Shown here piece by piece: positions 1 to 5,527 of a stretch of 9,227 nucleotides of DNA (its first letter is position 1; every line of letters starts with the position of its first letter). Below the pieces are notes generated by a model. It was not told where the DNA came from and did not search any database. It saw only the letters and a list, made by a program, of their open reading frames with translations. The translations under genes were made by a program, and so were the position numbers. The stretch comes from Planctomycetaceae bacterium (lineage in GTDB: Bacteria > Planctomycetota > Planctomycetia > Pirellulales > Pirellulaceae), in assembly GCA_022614795.1 (NCBI GenBank), contig JAKEHX010000310.1, positions 1 to 9,227 on the forward strand. The letters run 5' to 3'.

Positions 1-2
1 AC

Positions 3-980
3 ACGGGCGGCGACAAGATCGACCTGCGGATCGTCGGTGAGGAACAGTACGCCAAAAGCTCGCAAAGCCTGGCGTCGTTGCCGGTGGCCACGCCGACGGG
101 CCAGCTCGTGCCGCTCGAAGCCGTCGCGAACGTGGCAATCGCCAGCGGCCCCGAACAGATCAACCACCGCACGCGGCAACGGGCAATTACGCTTCAGGTG
201 ACGCCGCCGGCCAATATTCCGCTCGAAGCGGCGATGAACGCGATCCAGAAAGAGGTAATCGAGAAAATGCAGGCCAGCGGGCAGCTCGAAGGCGGCTACG
301 GCATCACGCTCGCAGGAACGGCCGACAAGCTGCGGAGCACATGGGAATCGCTCTGGAGGAACCTGGTCCTGGCGGTGGTGATTACTTATCTCTTGATGGC
401 GGCCACGTTTGAATCGTGGGTTTATCCGTTCGTCGTCATCATGACGGTTCCCATCGGTGCGGTAGGCGGTCTGGCCGGCTTGTGGCTCTTGAACCTGTGG
501 ACGCCGCAGACCCTCGACGTTTTGACGATGCTGGGCTTTATCATGCTCGTCGGCACAGTCGTGAATAACCCGATTCTAATCGTCGAGCAGTCGCTGATTC
601 ACCTGCACGACGACGGTATGCCGGTCGGCCAGGCGGTGATTGAAAGCGTCCGCACGCGCATCCGGCCGATCTTCATGACGACGCTGGGGGGCCTGGTGGG
701 CCTGTTGCCGCTGGTCCTTGCTCCGGGGGCAGGAAGCGAGCTCTACCGCGGCATTGGCGCCGTGCTGCTTGGGGGGCTGTTGGTTTCGACGGTCGTGACG
801 CTGGTGTTCGTGCCGTGCCTATTGAGCCTGATGATGGAGTTCCGCGAGTGGTTGTTGTCGACGGTGTTCGGCCGGCGACGTACAGTTCTGGATGCGGTTC
901 CGGAAGCACAGCTTGTGGAAGAACCGGACACGGAGGAAATGGAGGAGATCGCCGTCGAGGCGAAGCGGGCGCGGCTGTAG
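3..980 (+). CDS. RND efflux transporter, inner-membrane pump subunit (5'-truncated by window edge)
   Basis: This is the C-terminal 325 residues of a resistance-nodulation-division permease. The reading frame is open from the first full codon of the window, so the start lies to the left; the TTG at 78 is internal. Residues 1-110 are the end of the second periplasmic porter/docking region, with the RND-typical TPTGQLVPLEAVANV stretch. Five membrane segments follow at about 119-136, 140-164, 172-198, 224-241 and 250-276, matching TM8-TM12 of AcrB-like pumps. The TM10 motif reads GTVVNNPILIVEQ. It has Asn where AcrB has the proton-relay Lys (SAKNAILIVEF), as in many VVNN-type RND proteins. The tail from 285 is hydrophilic, with a Glu-rich stretch at 305-320. 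Family knowledge: a proton-driven exporter working with a periplasmic adaptor and outer-membrane channel, none of which is in view. Its substrate cannot be told. Confidence 0.9.
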   Translation, partial: TGGDKIDLRIVGEEQYAKSSQSLASLPVATPTGQLVPLEAVANVAIASGPEQINHRTRQRAITLQVTPPANIPLEAAMNAIQKEVIEKMQASGQLEGGYGITLAGTADKLRSTWESLWRNLVLAVVITYLLMAATFESWVYPFVVIMTVPIGAVGGLAGLWLLNLWTPQTLDVLTMLGFIMLVGTVVNNPILIVEQSLIHLHDDGMPVGQAVIESVRTRIRPIFMTTLGGLVGLLPLVLAPGAGSELYRGIGAVLLGGLLVSTVVTLVFVPCLLSLMMEFREWLLSTVFGRRRTVLDAVPEAQLVEEPDTEEMEEIAVEAKRARL

Positions 981-987
981 TCTGGAG

Positions 988-1044
988 CCGAACTTGCCAG
1001 AGTTCGGGTGCCGGGGAAATTCACCCGAATTCTGTTGAATTCGG
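988..1044. terminator. Overlapping hairpins between convergent genes, possible bidirectional terminator
   Basis: Between the RND stop (980) and the ABC ATPase stop (1063) lie three perfect inverted repeats. They are CCGAACT/AGTTCGG (988-994 with 1001-1007), CCGAATTC/GAATTCGG (1025-1032 with 1037-1044) and TTCGGGTG/CACCCGAA (1003-1010 with 1022-1029). The third shares bases with the other two, so the structures exclude one another. No U-tract follows on either strand, so an intrinsic terminator is not proven. The position between two converging genes makes 3'-end formation the likeliest role. Confidence 0.45.
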
Positions 1045-1062
1045 CTACCTAAGTGCACCTAC

Positions 1063-2052
1063 TTACGTGCCAGGGCCCTGCACTTGCGAAAACATCGCCG
1101 CGATCACTTCTTCCAGCGGCGGGTCTTCGACGATCACGTCTTCCACTGCGTGCTGGGCCAGGATCGCTGCCAGGGCCTTCGCTACCTGCGCCCGCTCTAT
1201 CCGCAGCTTCACCTTGGGCGGCTCGACCGAGACGACGTTGCCGTAGCGGGCGAATTCACCGGTCGGCTGCCCGTCGGCAAGCTGAAGCGTCACCAGTTTT
1301 TGCCCGCTGAATTGATCGACGATGCCGCTGAGCGAGCCGTCGTACTTGATTTGCCCCTGGGCAATGATCACGACGCGGCGGCAGAGGGCCGCGACGTCCT
1401 TCATGTAATGGCTGGTGAGGAGCACCGTAATCTGCCGTTGCTCCTGATAGGTCTTTAGGAACTGCTGGATGCGGTGCTGGGCCACGACGTCCAGCCCGAT
1501 CGTCGGCTCGTCGAGGAACAGCACCTCGGGCGAATGCAACAGGGCCGCGGTCAGCTCCATTTTCATCCGCTCGCCCAGCGACAGCTCGCGCACCGGCTGG
1601 CGGAGCAACTGGCCGATGTCGAGCAGCTCGGTCAGCTCGTCGAGCGTCGCCTGATAGGCCGCCGGCTCGATGCGATAGATCTGCTGATGCAGCCGGAACG
1701 ATTCGAGTGCGGGCAGATCCCACCAGAGCTGGTTCTTCTGGCCCATCACGAGTGCGAACCGGCGGCGATAGGCGATCTCGCGTTTCCAAGGGACGTGCCC
1801 CATCACGCGGGCCGTGCCGCCCGAGGGATAGATGACGCCCGACAGCAGCTTGAGCGTGGTCGTTTTGCCCGCGCCGTTGGGGCCCAGAAACGCGACGAAC
1901 TCCCCTTTCTTCACATTCAGGCTGATGTCGCGAACGGCCTTGACCTCGCGATACTCGCGGCGAAAAAGGCCCCGCACGCTGGCCCACAATCCCTCTTGTT
2001 TCTGATAGACGCGATACGACTTGCTGAGGTGCTCGATCTCAATGACGGACAT
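1063..2052 (-). CDS. ABC transporter ATP-binding protein, ABC-2 exporter type (CcmA/COG4586-like)
   Basis: A 329-residue single nucleotide-binding domain with every ABC motif. Walker A GPNGAGKTT is at 58-66, the Q-loop Gln at 105, signature LSLGE at 157-161, Walker B VLFLDEP at 177-183, the D-loop GLD at 186-188 and the switch His at 215 (TSH). A stretch at about 18-45 (GLWASVRGLFRREYREVKAV) sits between the first strand and Walker A. Together with the ~100-residue C-terminal extension after the H-loop, it resembles the COG4586 class of ABC-2 exporter ATPases. Those normally work with two membrane proteins encoded beside them. Here no permease is adjacent: the downstream neighbour is the converging RND gene and upstream is a divergent tRNA. 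Its partner must be elsewhere, or the gene is an orphan. It powers export at the inner membrane; the substrate is unknown. The ATG at 2052 has no Shine-Dalgarno sequence. Confidence 0.9.
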   Translation of the reverse strand: MSVIEIEHLSKSYRVYQKQEGLWASVRGLFRREYREVKAVRDISLNVKKGEFVAFLGPNGAGKTTTLKLLSGVIYPSGGTARVMGHVPWKREIAYRRRFALVMGQKNQLWWDLPALESFRLHQQIYRIEPAAYQATLDELTELLDIGQLLRQPVRELSLGERMKMELTAALLHSPEVLFLDEPTIGLDVVAQHRIQQFLKTYQEQRQITVLLTSHYMKDVAALCRRVVIIAQGQIKYDGSLSGIVDQFSGQKLVTLQLADGQPTGEFARYGNVVSVEPPKVKLRIERAQVAKALAAILAQHAVEDVIVEDPPLEEVIAAMFSQVQGPGT

Positions 2053-2058
2053 GCGCCC

Positions 2059-2064
2059 ATTTTA
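2059..2064 (-). promoter_or_regulatory. Possible -10 box of the ABC ATPase gene (leaderless transcript)
   Basis: Read on the minus strand, TAAAAT lies with only six bases between it and the ATG at 2052. A transcript starting about seven bases downstream of this box would begin at or next to the start codon. That fits the lack of a ribosome binding site. No good -35 box is seen 16-18 bases upstream, so the call is weak. Confidence 0.3.
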
Positions 2065-2096
2065 CGAACGGTTGCTGGTCGCGGGCAGGGCTGGCG

Positions 2097-2226
2097 GAAT
2101 GACGAATGTCGAAAACTAAATGACGAATCAATGACGAGTGTTGGAAATGTCGAATGATGGGCCAAGCCACTGGTCATTTGGAAATTCGACATTGATTCGT
2201 CATTTGAATTTCGACATTCGTCATTC
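2097..2226. repeat. Modular inverted repeat built from two 9-base words
   Basis: Bases 2097-2114 are a perfect 18-bp inverted copy of 2209-2226. Bases 2118-2133 are a perfect 16-bp inverted copy of 2190-2205. The arms are made of two related words. AATGACGAA occurs at 2098 and 2119, with a one-base variant at 2130; its complement is at 2196 and 2217. AATGTCGAA occurs at 2105 and 2146, with its complement at 2185 and 2210. The right arm also holds a direct repeat, CATTTG plus TTCGACATT, at 2175-2193 and 2201-2218. The central ~56 bases (2134-2189) pair poorly. The AT-rich composition contrasts with the GC-rich flanks. It lies between the divergent ABC and selC genes. It may be a dispersed intergenic element, a regulator of either gene, or both. 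There is no transposase and no clear target-site duplication. Confidence 0.8.
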
Positions 2227-2248
2227 ACCATCGAAGCGGCCAACCAGA

Positions 2249-2254
2249 TATACT
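2249..2254 (+). promoter_or_regulatory. Probable -10 box of selC
   Basis: TATACT (five of six to TATAAT) ends nine bases before the first base of the tRNA, a normal spacing for a transcript starting at or just before the mature 5' end. A weak -35 candidate, TTCACC, is at 2224-2229 with a 19-base spacer. It overlaps the right end of the inverted repeat, so repeat and promoter may be functionally linked. Confidence 0.5.
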
Positions 2255-2263
2255 GCGCACCTC

Positions 2264-2360
2264 GGAAGTGCCTGCTTGCCTGGTGGCGGCCACGGTCTTC
2301 AAAACCGCTGAGCCGGGCGTTAACCGTTCGGCTGGTGGGTTCGATTCCCATGCACTTCCG
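2264..2360 (+). tRNA. selC: tRNA-Sec (anticodon UCA), selenocysteine tRNA
   Basis: This 97-base gene folds as a bacterial selenocysteine tRNA. The acceptor stem is 8 bp (GGAAGTGC 2264-2271 with GCACTTCC 2352-2359), with discriminator G2360. The T stem is 5 bp (2335-2339 with 2347-2351, one G-U pair) around a 7-base loop TTCGATT, giving the 8+5 arrangement that sets tRNA-Sec apart from the 7+5 of other tRNAs. The D arm has a long stem and a four-base loop TGGT (2281-2284). The anticodon loop CTTCAAA (2297-2303) carries TCA at 2299-2301, which reads UGA. The variable arm is a 9-bp hairpin with loop TTAAC. CCA is not encoded. The anticodon stem shows only four clear Watson-Crick pairs plus an A-C mismatch (2292/2308), slightly weaker than expected. 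Family role: charged with Ser by SerRS, converted to Sec-tRNA by SelA with selenophosphate from SelD, and delivered by SelB. None of those genes is in the window. Confidence 0.95.
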
Positions 2361-2418
2361 CTTCGCGGGAATTGCGGTCGCTCAAGAATTTGGAAAATTT
2401 TTTCGCCCGAGGCATCGC

Positions 2419-2465
2419 GCCGCAAGTGTTTTTGCATTAACGACTTACGTCGCAACTTCAGCGGC
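2419..2465 (+). other. Possible stem-loop upstream of the recA promoter
   Basis: GCCGC (2419-2423) pairs with GCGGC (2461-2465). AAGT (2424-2427) pairs with ACTT (2455-2458), leaving a two-base bulge. Inside these, TGC (2433-2435) can pair with GCA (2452-2454) and GAC with GTC (2442-2444, 2449-2451). It could be a 3' end of the selC transcript, a small RNA or chance. It lies before the predicted recA start, so it would not be in the recA mRNA. Confidence 0.3.
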
Positions 2466-2541
2466 TGCTCCAAGCCAGATTACCCATCTTACGACCAGAC
2501 TAGTCACGCCCGTCGCGACAATTTGTGGCATGGCCGGGCAG

Positions 2542-2571
2542 TTGACAACGCCAGTGAACGACTCCCATACT
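2542..2571 (+). promoter_or_regulatory. Predicted recA promoter
   Basis: A consensus -35 box TTGACA at 2542-2547 is followed after 18 bases by CATACT at 2566-2571, which matches four of six -10 positions. Transcription would start near 2578, leaving about 90 untranslated bases before the recA ATG. GTGAAC (2554-2559) and its complement GTTCAC (2580-2585) are centred on the -10 box and could form an operator. No E. coli-type (CTGT-N8-ACAG) or Bacillus-type (GAAC-N4-GTTC) LexA box is seen. Confidence 0.55.
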
Positions 2572-2668
2572 AATCGCTTGTTCACAGACGGTTATCGCGC
2601 AGCCCGCCGCCAGAAACACTGTGCTGCTTGTTGCCAAAACTCATCCACCCCATAACGGAGTTTGATTC

Positions 2669-3793
2669 ATGTCTGCGACTGCCGAAAAATCCAACGAGAA
2701 GAGCAACCACCGCATGGCCAAGAAGGAAAAGAACCGCTCGGCTGACGACGGCAAATCAGCCGCGCACGCGCTGATCGAGCAAAACGGCGTCCTCAAATCG
2801 ACGCTTCAGCAGATCGAGAAGCAGTTCGGCGAAGGCTCGATCATGCCGCTGGGAGGCGACCGCACGCTCGCCATTTCCGGCATTCCGACCGGCAGCCTGT
2901 CGCTCGACGTGGCTCTCGGCGGCCAGGGCATTCCCCGCGGCCGGATCATCGAAATCTTCGGCCCCGAATCGAGCGGCAAGACGACGCTCGCCCTGCACGT
3001 CGCCGCTCAGGCTCAAAAGGCTGGCGGCATCGCGGCCATTATCGACGCCGAGCACGCGTTCGATCCAACCTGGGGCAAGAAGCTGGGCGTGCAGCTTGAA
3101 ACGCTGCTCGTCAGCCAGCCAAACAACGGCGAAGAGGCAATGCAGATCACCGAGATGCTGGTGAAGAGCAACGCGGTCGATGTGATCATCATCGACTCGG
3201 TTGCCGCTCTCGTGCCGCGGCAGGAGCTTGAAGGCGAGATCGGCGACACGCACGTCGGCCTCCAAGCCCGCTTGATGAGCCAATCGATGCGCAAGCTCAC
3301 CGGCGCGATCGCCAAGAGCAAGACTTCCGTGATCTTCATCAACCAGATTCGCGAGAAGATCGGTGTCAGCTATGGCAGCCCCGAGACAACTCCCGGCGGC
3401 CGGGCTCTGAAGTTCTATTCGTCCTGCCGCATCGACGTTCGCCGCATCGCCCAGCTCAAGGACGGCGAAGATGTCGTCGGCCAGCGGGTGCGGGCGAAGG
3501 TGGTGAAGAACAAGGTCGCCCCGCCGTTCCGCATGGCCGAGTTCGACATGATGCACACCTGCGGCATCAGCTACGAAGGGGACATCATCGATCTGGCCCT
3601 GGCCCAGAAGATCATCGCCCGCAGCGGGGCCTGGTTCAAATACGGCGAGACCTACCTGGGGCAGGGAAAAGAGAAGGCCCGCGCCTTCCTCAAGGACAAC
3701 CCCGACGTTTGCGCCCAGCTGCGCGACAAGGTTCTGGAGTCCGGCACACTAGGTGCAGGTGTTGCGGTCGAGGCGGAGGCGAGCGAAGAATAG
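2669..3793 (+). CDS. recA: RecA recombinase
   Basis: A 374-residue RecA. It forms ATP-dependent filaments on single-stranded DNA, drives strand exchange in recombinational repair and stimulates LexA-type self-cleavage. Walker A GPESSGKTT is at 98-106 with Lys104. The catalytic Glu is Glu128 (DAEHA), Walker B VIIIDS is at 172-177, and the nucleotide-sensing Gln is Gln226 (FINQ). Loop L2 carries GSPETTPGGRALKFY. All are offset by 32 from the E. coli numbering because of a long, Lys/Asn/Ser-rich N-terminal extension. The ATG at 2669 is chosen because CGGAG lies eight bases upstream. A second in-frame ATG at 2714 (MAKKEKNR) would trim 15 residues of the extension. The C-terminus is a short acidic tail ending EAEASEE. 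It is followed after 74 bases by a protease gene on the same strand and may share its transcript. No recX is visible. Confidence 0.98.
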   Translation: MSATAEKSNEKSNHRMAKKEKNRSADDGKSAAHALIEQNGVLKSTLQQIEKQFGEGSIMPLGGDRTLAISGIPTGSLSLDVALGGQGIPRGRIIEIFGPESSGKTTLALHVAAQAQKAGGIAAIIDAEHAFDPTWGKKLGVQLETLLVSQPNNGEEAMQITEMLVKSNAVDVIIIDSVAALVPRQELEGEIGDTHVGLQARLMSQSMRKLTGAIAKSKTSVIFINQIREKIGVSYGSPETTPGGRALKFYSSCRIDVRRIAQLKDGEDVVGQRVRAKVVKNKVAPPFRMAEFDMMHTCGISYEGDIIDLALAQKIIARSGAWFKYGETYLGQGKEKARAFLKDNPDVCAQLRDKVLESGTLGAGVAVEAEASEE

Positions 3794-3799
3794 AAATGG

Positions 3800-3849
3800 G
3801 GCAGGTTGCTAACCTGCCATACAAAAGTGGGGCAGGCTTCCAGCCTGCC
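3800..3849. repeat. Two tandem perfect palindromes (GGCAGG family) between recA and the protease gene
   Basis: Two units start 31 bases apart. Unit 1 is GGCAGGTT-gct-AACCTGCC (3800-3818) and unit 2 is GGCAGGCT-tcc-AGCCTGCC (3831-3849). Each is a perfect 8-bp stem with a three-base loop, and both are preceded by GG. A third half-site GGCAGG follows at 3851-3856 and merges with the ribosome binding site of the next gene. As RNA these form very stable hairpins that could end or protect the recA message. The pattern looks like a dispersed REP-like element of planctomycetes; that is inference. Confidence 0.8.
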
Positions 3850-3867
3850 AGGCAGGAGCAACTCCCA

Positions 3868-5352
3868 GTGAACGCTTGGGTCTGGAGTCCCACAGCCGCT
3901 ATCGCAGTTTGCCTCGGTGCGCTGGCACTGCCGCCGGCGCTGACGGCCCAGGATCGCGCGCCGACCGGCCTTGAAGCAGCTGCCGCGCTGGAGCAAGTTG
4001 TCATCGAGGCGATTGCCAAGGCCGAAAAATCGGTCGTCGCAATCGCCCGTGTCCGCAAAGAGCGGCCGGAACTTTCGCGCGGCGACGACGAGCCCCGCTT
4101 GCCGCCGCGCTTGCCTGAGATTTCCGATCCCACCGATCCCGACTTTGTTCCCAGCGAATTCGGCACGGGCGTGGTGATCGACGCCAAGGGGCTGATCGTT
4201 ACGAACTATCACGTGCTCGGCGATACGAAGTCGGCCGATTTCTATGTCTGGCTGGCCCGCAAGCCCTACCCGGCGAAGGTGAAGGCCGCTGATCCGTGGC
4301 TCGATCTGGCCGTACTGCAAATCGAGGCTGAGGGTCTGACGCCGATGCCTTTGGGCAATGCTCGCGACTTGAAAAAGGGGCAGTTCGTCATTGCCCTGGG
4401 AAATCCTTATGCAATTGCGCGGGACGGCCAGCCGAGCGCGACCTGGGGACTGGTGTCGAATCTCTCCCGCAAGGCCCCCTCGCCGCGGACGGACACGCGG
4501 CCCAGCGAGCGCGGCGAGACACTTCATCACTGGGGCACGCTCATTCAGACCGACGCCAGGCTGGAACTCGGTTCCAGCGGCGGGGCCTTGCTCAATCTCA
4601 AAGGCGAAATGGTCGGTCTGACGACCTCGCTGGCCGCGCTGGCCGGCTACGAGAAGTCGGGCGGCTTCGCGTATCCCGTGGATGACGATTTTCGCAAGGC
4701 CATCGACCAGCTCAAGATCGGCCGGCTGCCGGAGTATGGATTTCTCGGCGTGGCCCCGCGCTTGCTCGCCGAGAATGAGCGGCGTGCCGGACGCATTGGA
4801 GCGGTTGTGGAGGACGTCGTTCCCGCCACCCCCGCGGCGAAGGCCGGCCTGAAGGTTGGCGATCTGATTACGCACATTGACTCCCAGCCGGTCATCGACA
4901 AAGTGGACCTGATTCGCCAATTGAGCGGCAAACCAGCCGAGACGCTCGTAACAATCGCCTATGAGCGCGGTGGTTCAGTTGCCAAGCGCAGCGAAGTGAA
5001 GGTTACGCTCTCGAAGAAACAGCCGGAGGTGGGCAGGCCAGGCCTCGCCGAGATCGTCGATCCGGGTTGGCGCGGCATGCGCGTCGAATATGCCACTGCC
5101 GCCCCGCTCTTCCGCGAGCAGTGCCGCGACTTGGACAAGGCTGGCTGCGTGGGCGTAATCGAAGTCGATCGCGACAGCCCCGCCTGGAAAGCCGGTTTTC
5201 GGCCCGGCGACTTCGTGAGCCACGTCGGACCAATGCGCGTAAGCACGCCGCGCGAGTTTTATGAAGCGGTGGGCAAGGAAAGCGGCGACGTCAAGCTGAA
5301 GCTCACAGCTATCGAACCAGCCAAAGCCAGCCGGACTGTGCCGGCTCCGTAG
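3868..5352 (+). CDS. HtrA/Deg-like serine protease with two PDZ domains, secreted
   Basis: With a GTG start at 3868 the product has 494 residues. This start is preferred because AGGAG lies nine bases upstream (3854-3858) and it begins directly with a signal peptide: a hydrophobic core at about 8-26 and probable cleavage after ALTA. Starting further upstream, for example at ATG 3796, would translate through the palindromic repeats. The chymotrypsin-fold domain (about 40-285) has the triad His115 (TNYHV), Asp146 (WLDLAVL) and Ser237 (LGSSGGAL). The usual HtrA GNSGGP is here GSSGGA. PDZ1 spans about 289-383 (GFLGVAPR, AAKAGLKVGDLI) and PDZ2 about 400-482 (SPAWKAGFRPGDFV). Family role: degradation or chaperoning of damaged proteins in the periplasm, activated by peptide binding to PDZ. 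An insert at about 202-222 (PSPRTDTRPSERGETLHH) sits in the region of the regulatory loops. Which Deg subtype it is cannot be settled. Confidence 0.9.
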   Translation: MNAWVWSPTAAIAVCLGALALPPALTAQDRAPTGLEAAAALEQVVIEAIAKAEKSVVAIARVRKERPELSRGDDEPRLPPRLPEISDPTDPDFVPSEFGTGVVIDAKGLIVTNYHVLGDTKSADFYVWLARKPYPAKVKAADPWLDLAVLQIEAEGLTPMPLGNARDLKKGQFVIALGNPYAIARDGQPSATWGLVSNLSRKAPSPRTDTRPSERGETLHHWGTLIQTDARLELGSSGGALLNLKGEMVGLTTSLAALAGYEKSGGFAYPVDDDFRKAIDQLKIGRLPEYGFLGVAPRLLAENERRAGRIGAVVEDVVPATPAAKAGLKVGDLITHIDSQPVIDKVDLIRQLSGKPAETLVTIAYERGGSVAKRSEVKVTLSKKQPEVGRPGLAEIVDPGWRGMRVEYATAAPLFREQCRDLDKAGCVGVIEVDRDSPAWKAGFRPGDFVSHVGPMRVSTPREFYEAVGKESGDVKLKLTAIEPAKASRTVPAP

Positions 5353-5412
5353 GATAAGCGTCTGGCTTGTCCCGTTTTTGAGAGAAAGGACAACCGAGAC
5401 GGTCGTCCTGCT

Positions 5413-5427
5413 GCCGCGAACCGCGGC
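5413..5427. terminator. GC-rich hairpin after the protease gene
   Basis: GCCGCG (5413-5418) and CGCGGC (5422-5427) form a perfect 6-bp stem with loop AAC. A looser inverted pair, TTGTCC (5367-5372) with GGACAA (5388-5393), lies just before it. No T-run follows either, so termination, if it occurs here, would be partial or factor-dependent. Confidence 0.35.
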
Positions 5428-5472
5428 CCGCTGAAGCGCCTCTTGCCTAATCTGGCCGGTTTTTCGGCCCTC

Positions 5473-5481
5473 TGCTACGAT
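5473..5481 (+). promoter_or_regulatory. Possible extended -10 promoter of alaS
   Basis: TGCTACGAT combines an extended -10 TGn with TACGAT, a four-of-six match to TATAAT. No good -35 box is seen 17 bases upstream, which extended -10 promoters can lack. A start near 5488 would leave about 40 bases before the alaS ATG. Just upstream, GGCCG (5454-5458) and CGGCC (5465-5469) form a short hairpin with a T-rich loop. Confidence 0.4.
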
Positions 5482-5527
5482 CACATTTTGGCCGGACGGA
5501 ACCGACTTTCCCGCTTGATGGCAATTC

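Larger units (their letters stand above)
2361..2668. other. Gene-free leader between selC and recA
   Basis: These 308 bases hold no convincing coding region. From the left they contain a T6 run at 2398-2403, possibly the end of selC transcription although the hairpin before it is weak. A potential stem-loop follows at 2419-2465. A promoter with a perfect TTGACA box is at 2542-2571, bracketed on its right side by a GTGAAC/GTTCAC inverted pair. The recA ribosome binding site CGGAG is at 2656-2660, eight bases before the ATG. Small open frames crossing here run through the tRNA and look like chance. Confidence 0.6.

Noticed and set aside
2097..2226. CRISPR array
   Set aside because: The repeated words are only nine bases, occur in both orientations, and lack regular spacers or cas genes.
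2299..2301. Opal-suppressor tRNA instead of tRNA-Sec
   Set aside because: The 8-bp acceptor stem, four-base D loop and 9-bp variable arm are not those of a canonical elongator tRNA with a mutated anticodon.
2268..2655. Small open frames of about 100 residues between selC and recA
   Set aside because: They run through the tRNA or the recA promoter, lack ribosome binding sites and show no protein-like pattern.
2361..2668. Genomic island inserted at the selC 3' end, as in enterobacteria
   Set aside because: No integrase, no direct repeat of the tRNA 3' end and no foreign genes are present; recA follows directly.
3709..3867. Upstream extension of the protease reading frame
   Set aside because: It overlaps recA out of frame and then translates the palindromes. 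The GTG at 3868 has a good ribosome binding site and begins directly with a signal peptide.
3652..4920. A 422-residue open frame on the minus strand opposite the recA end and the protease gene
   Set aside because: It lies antisense to two clear genes and crosses the palindromic repeats. It shows no recognisable domain and looks like a by-product of GC-rich codon bias.
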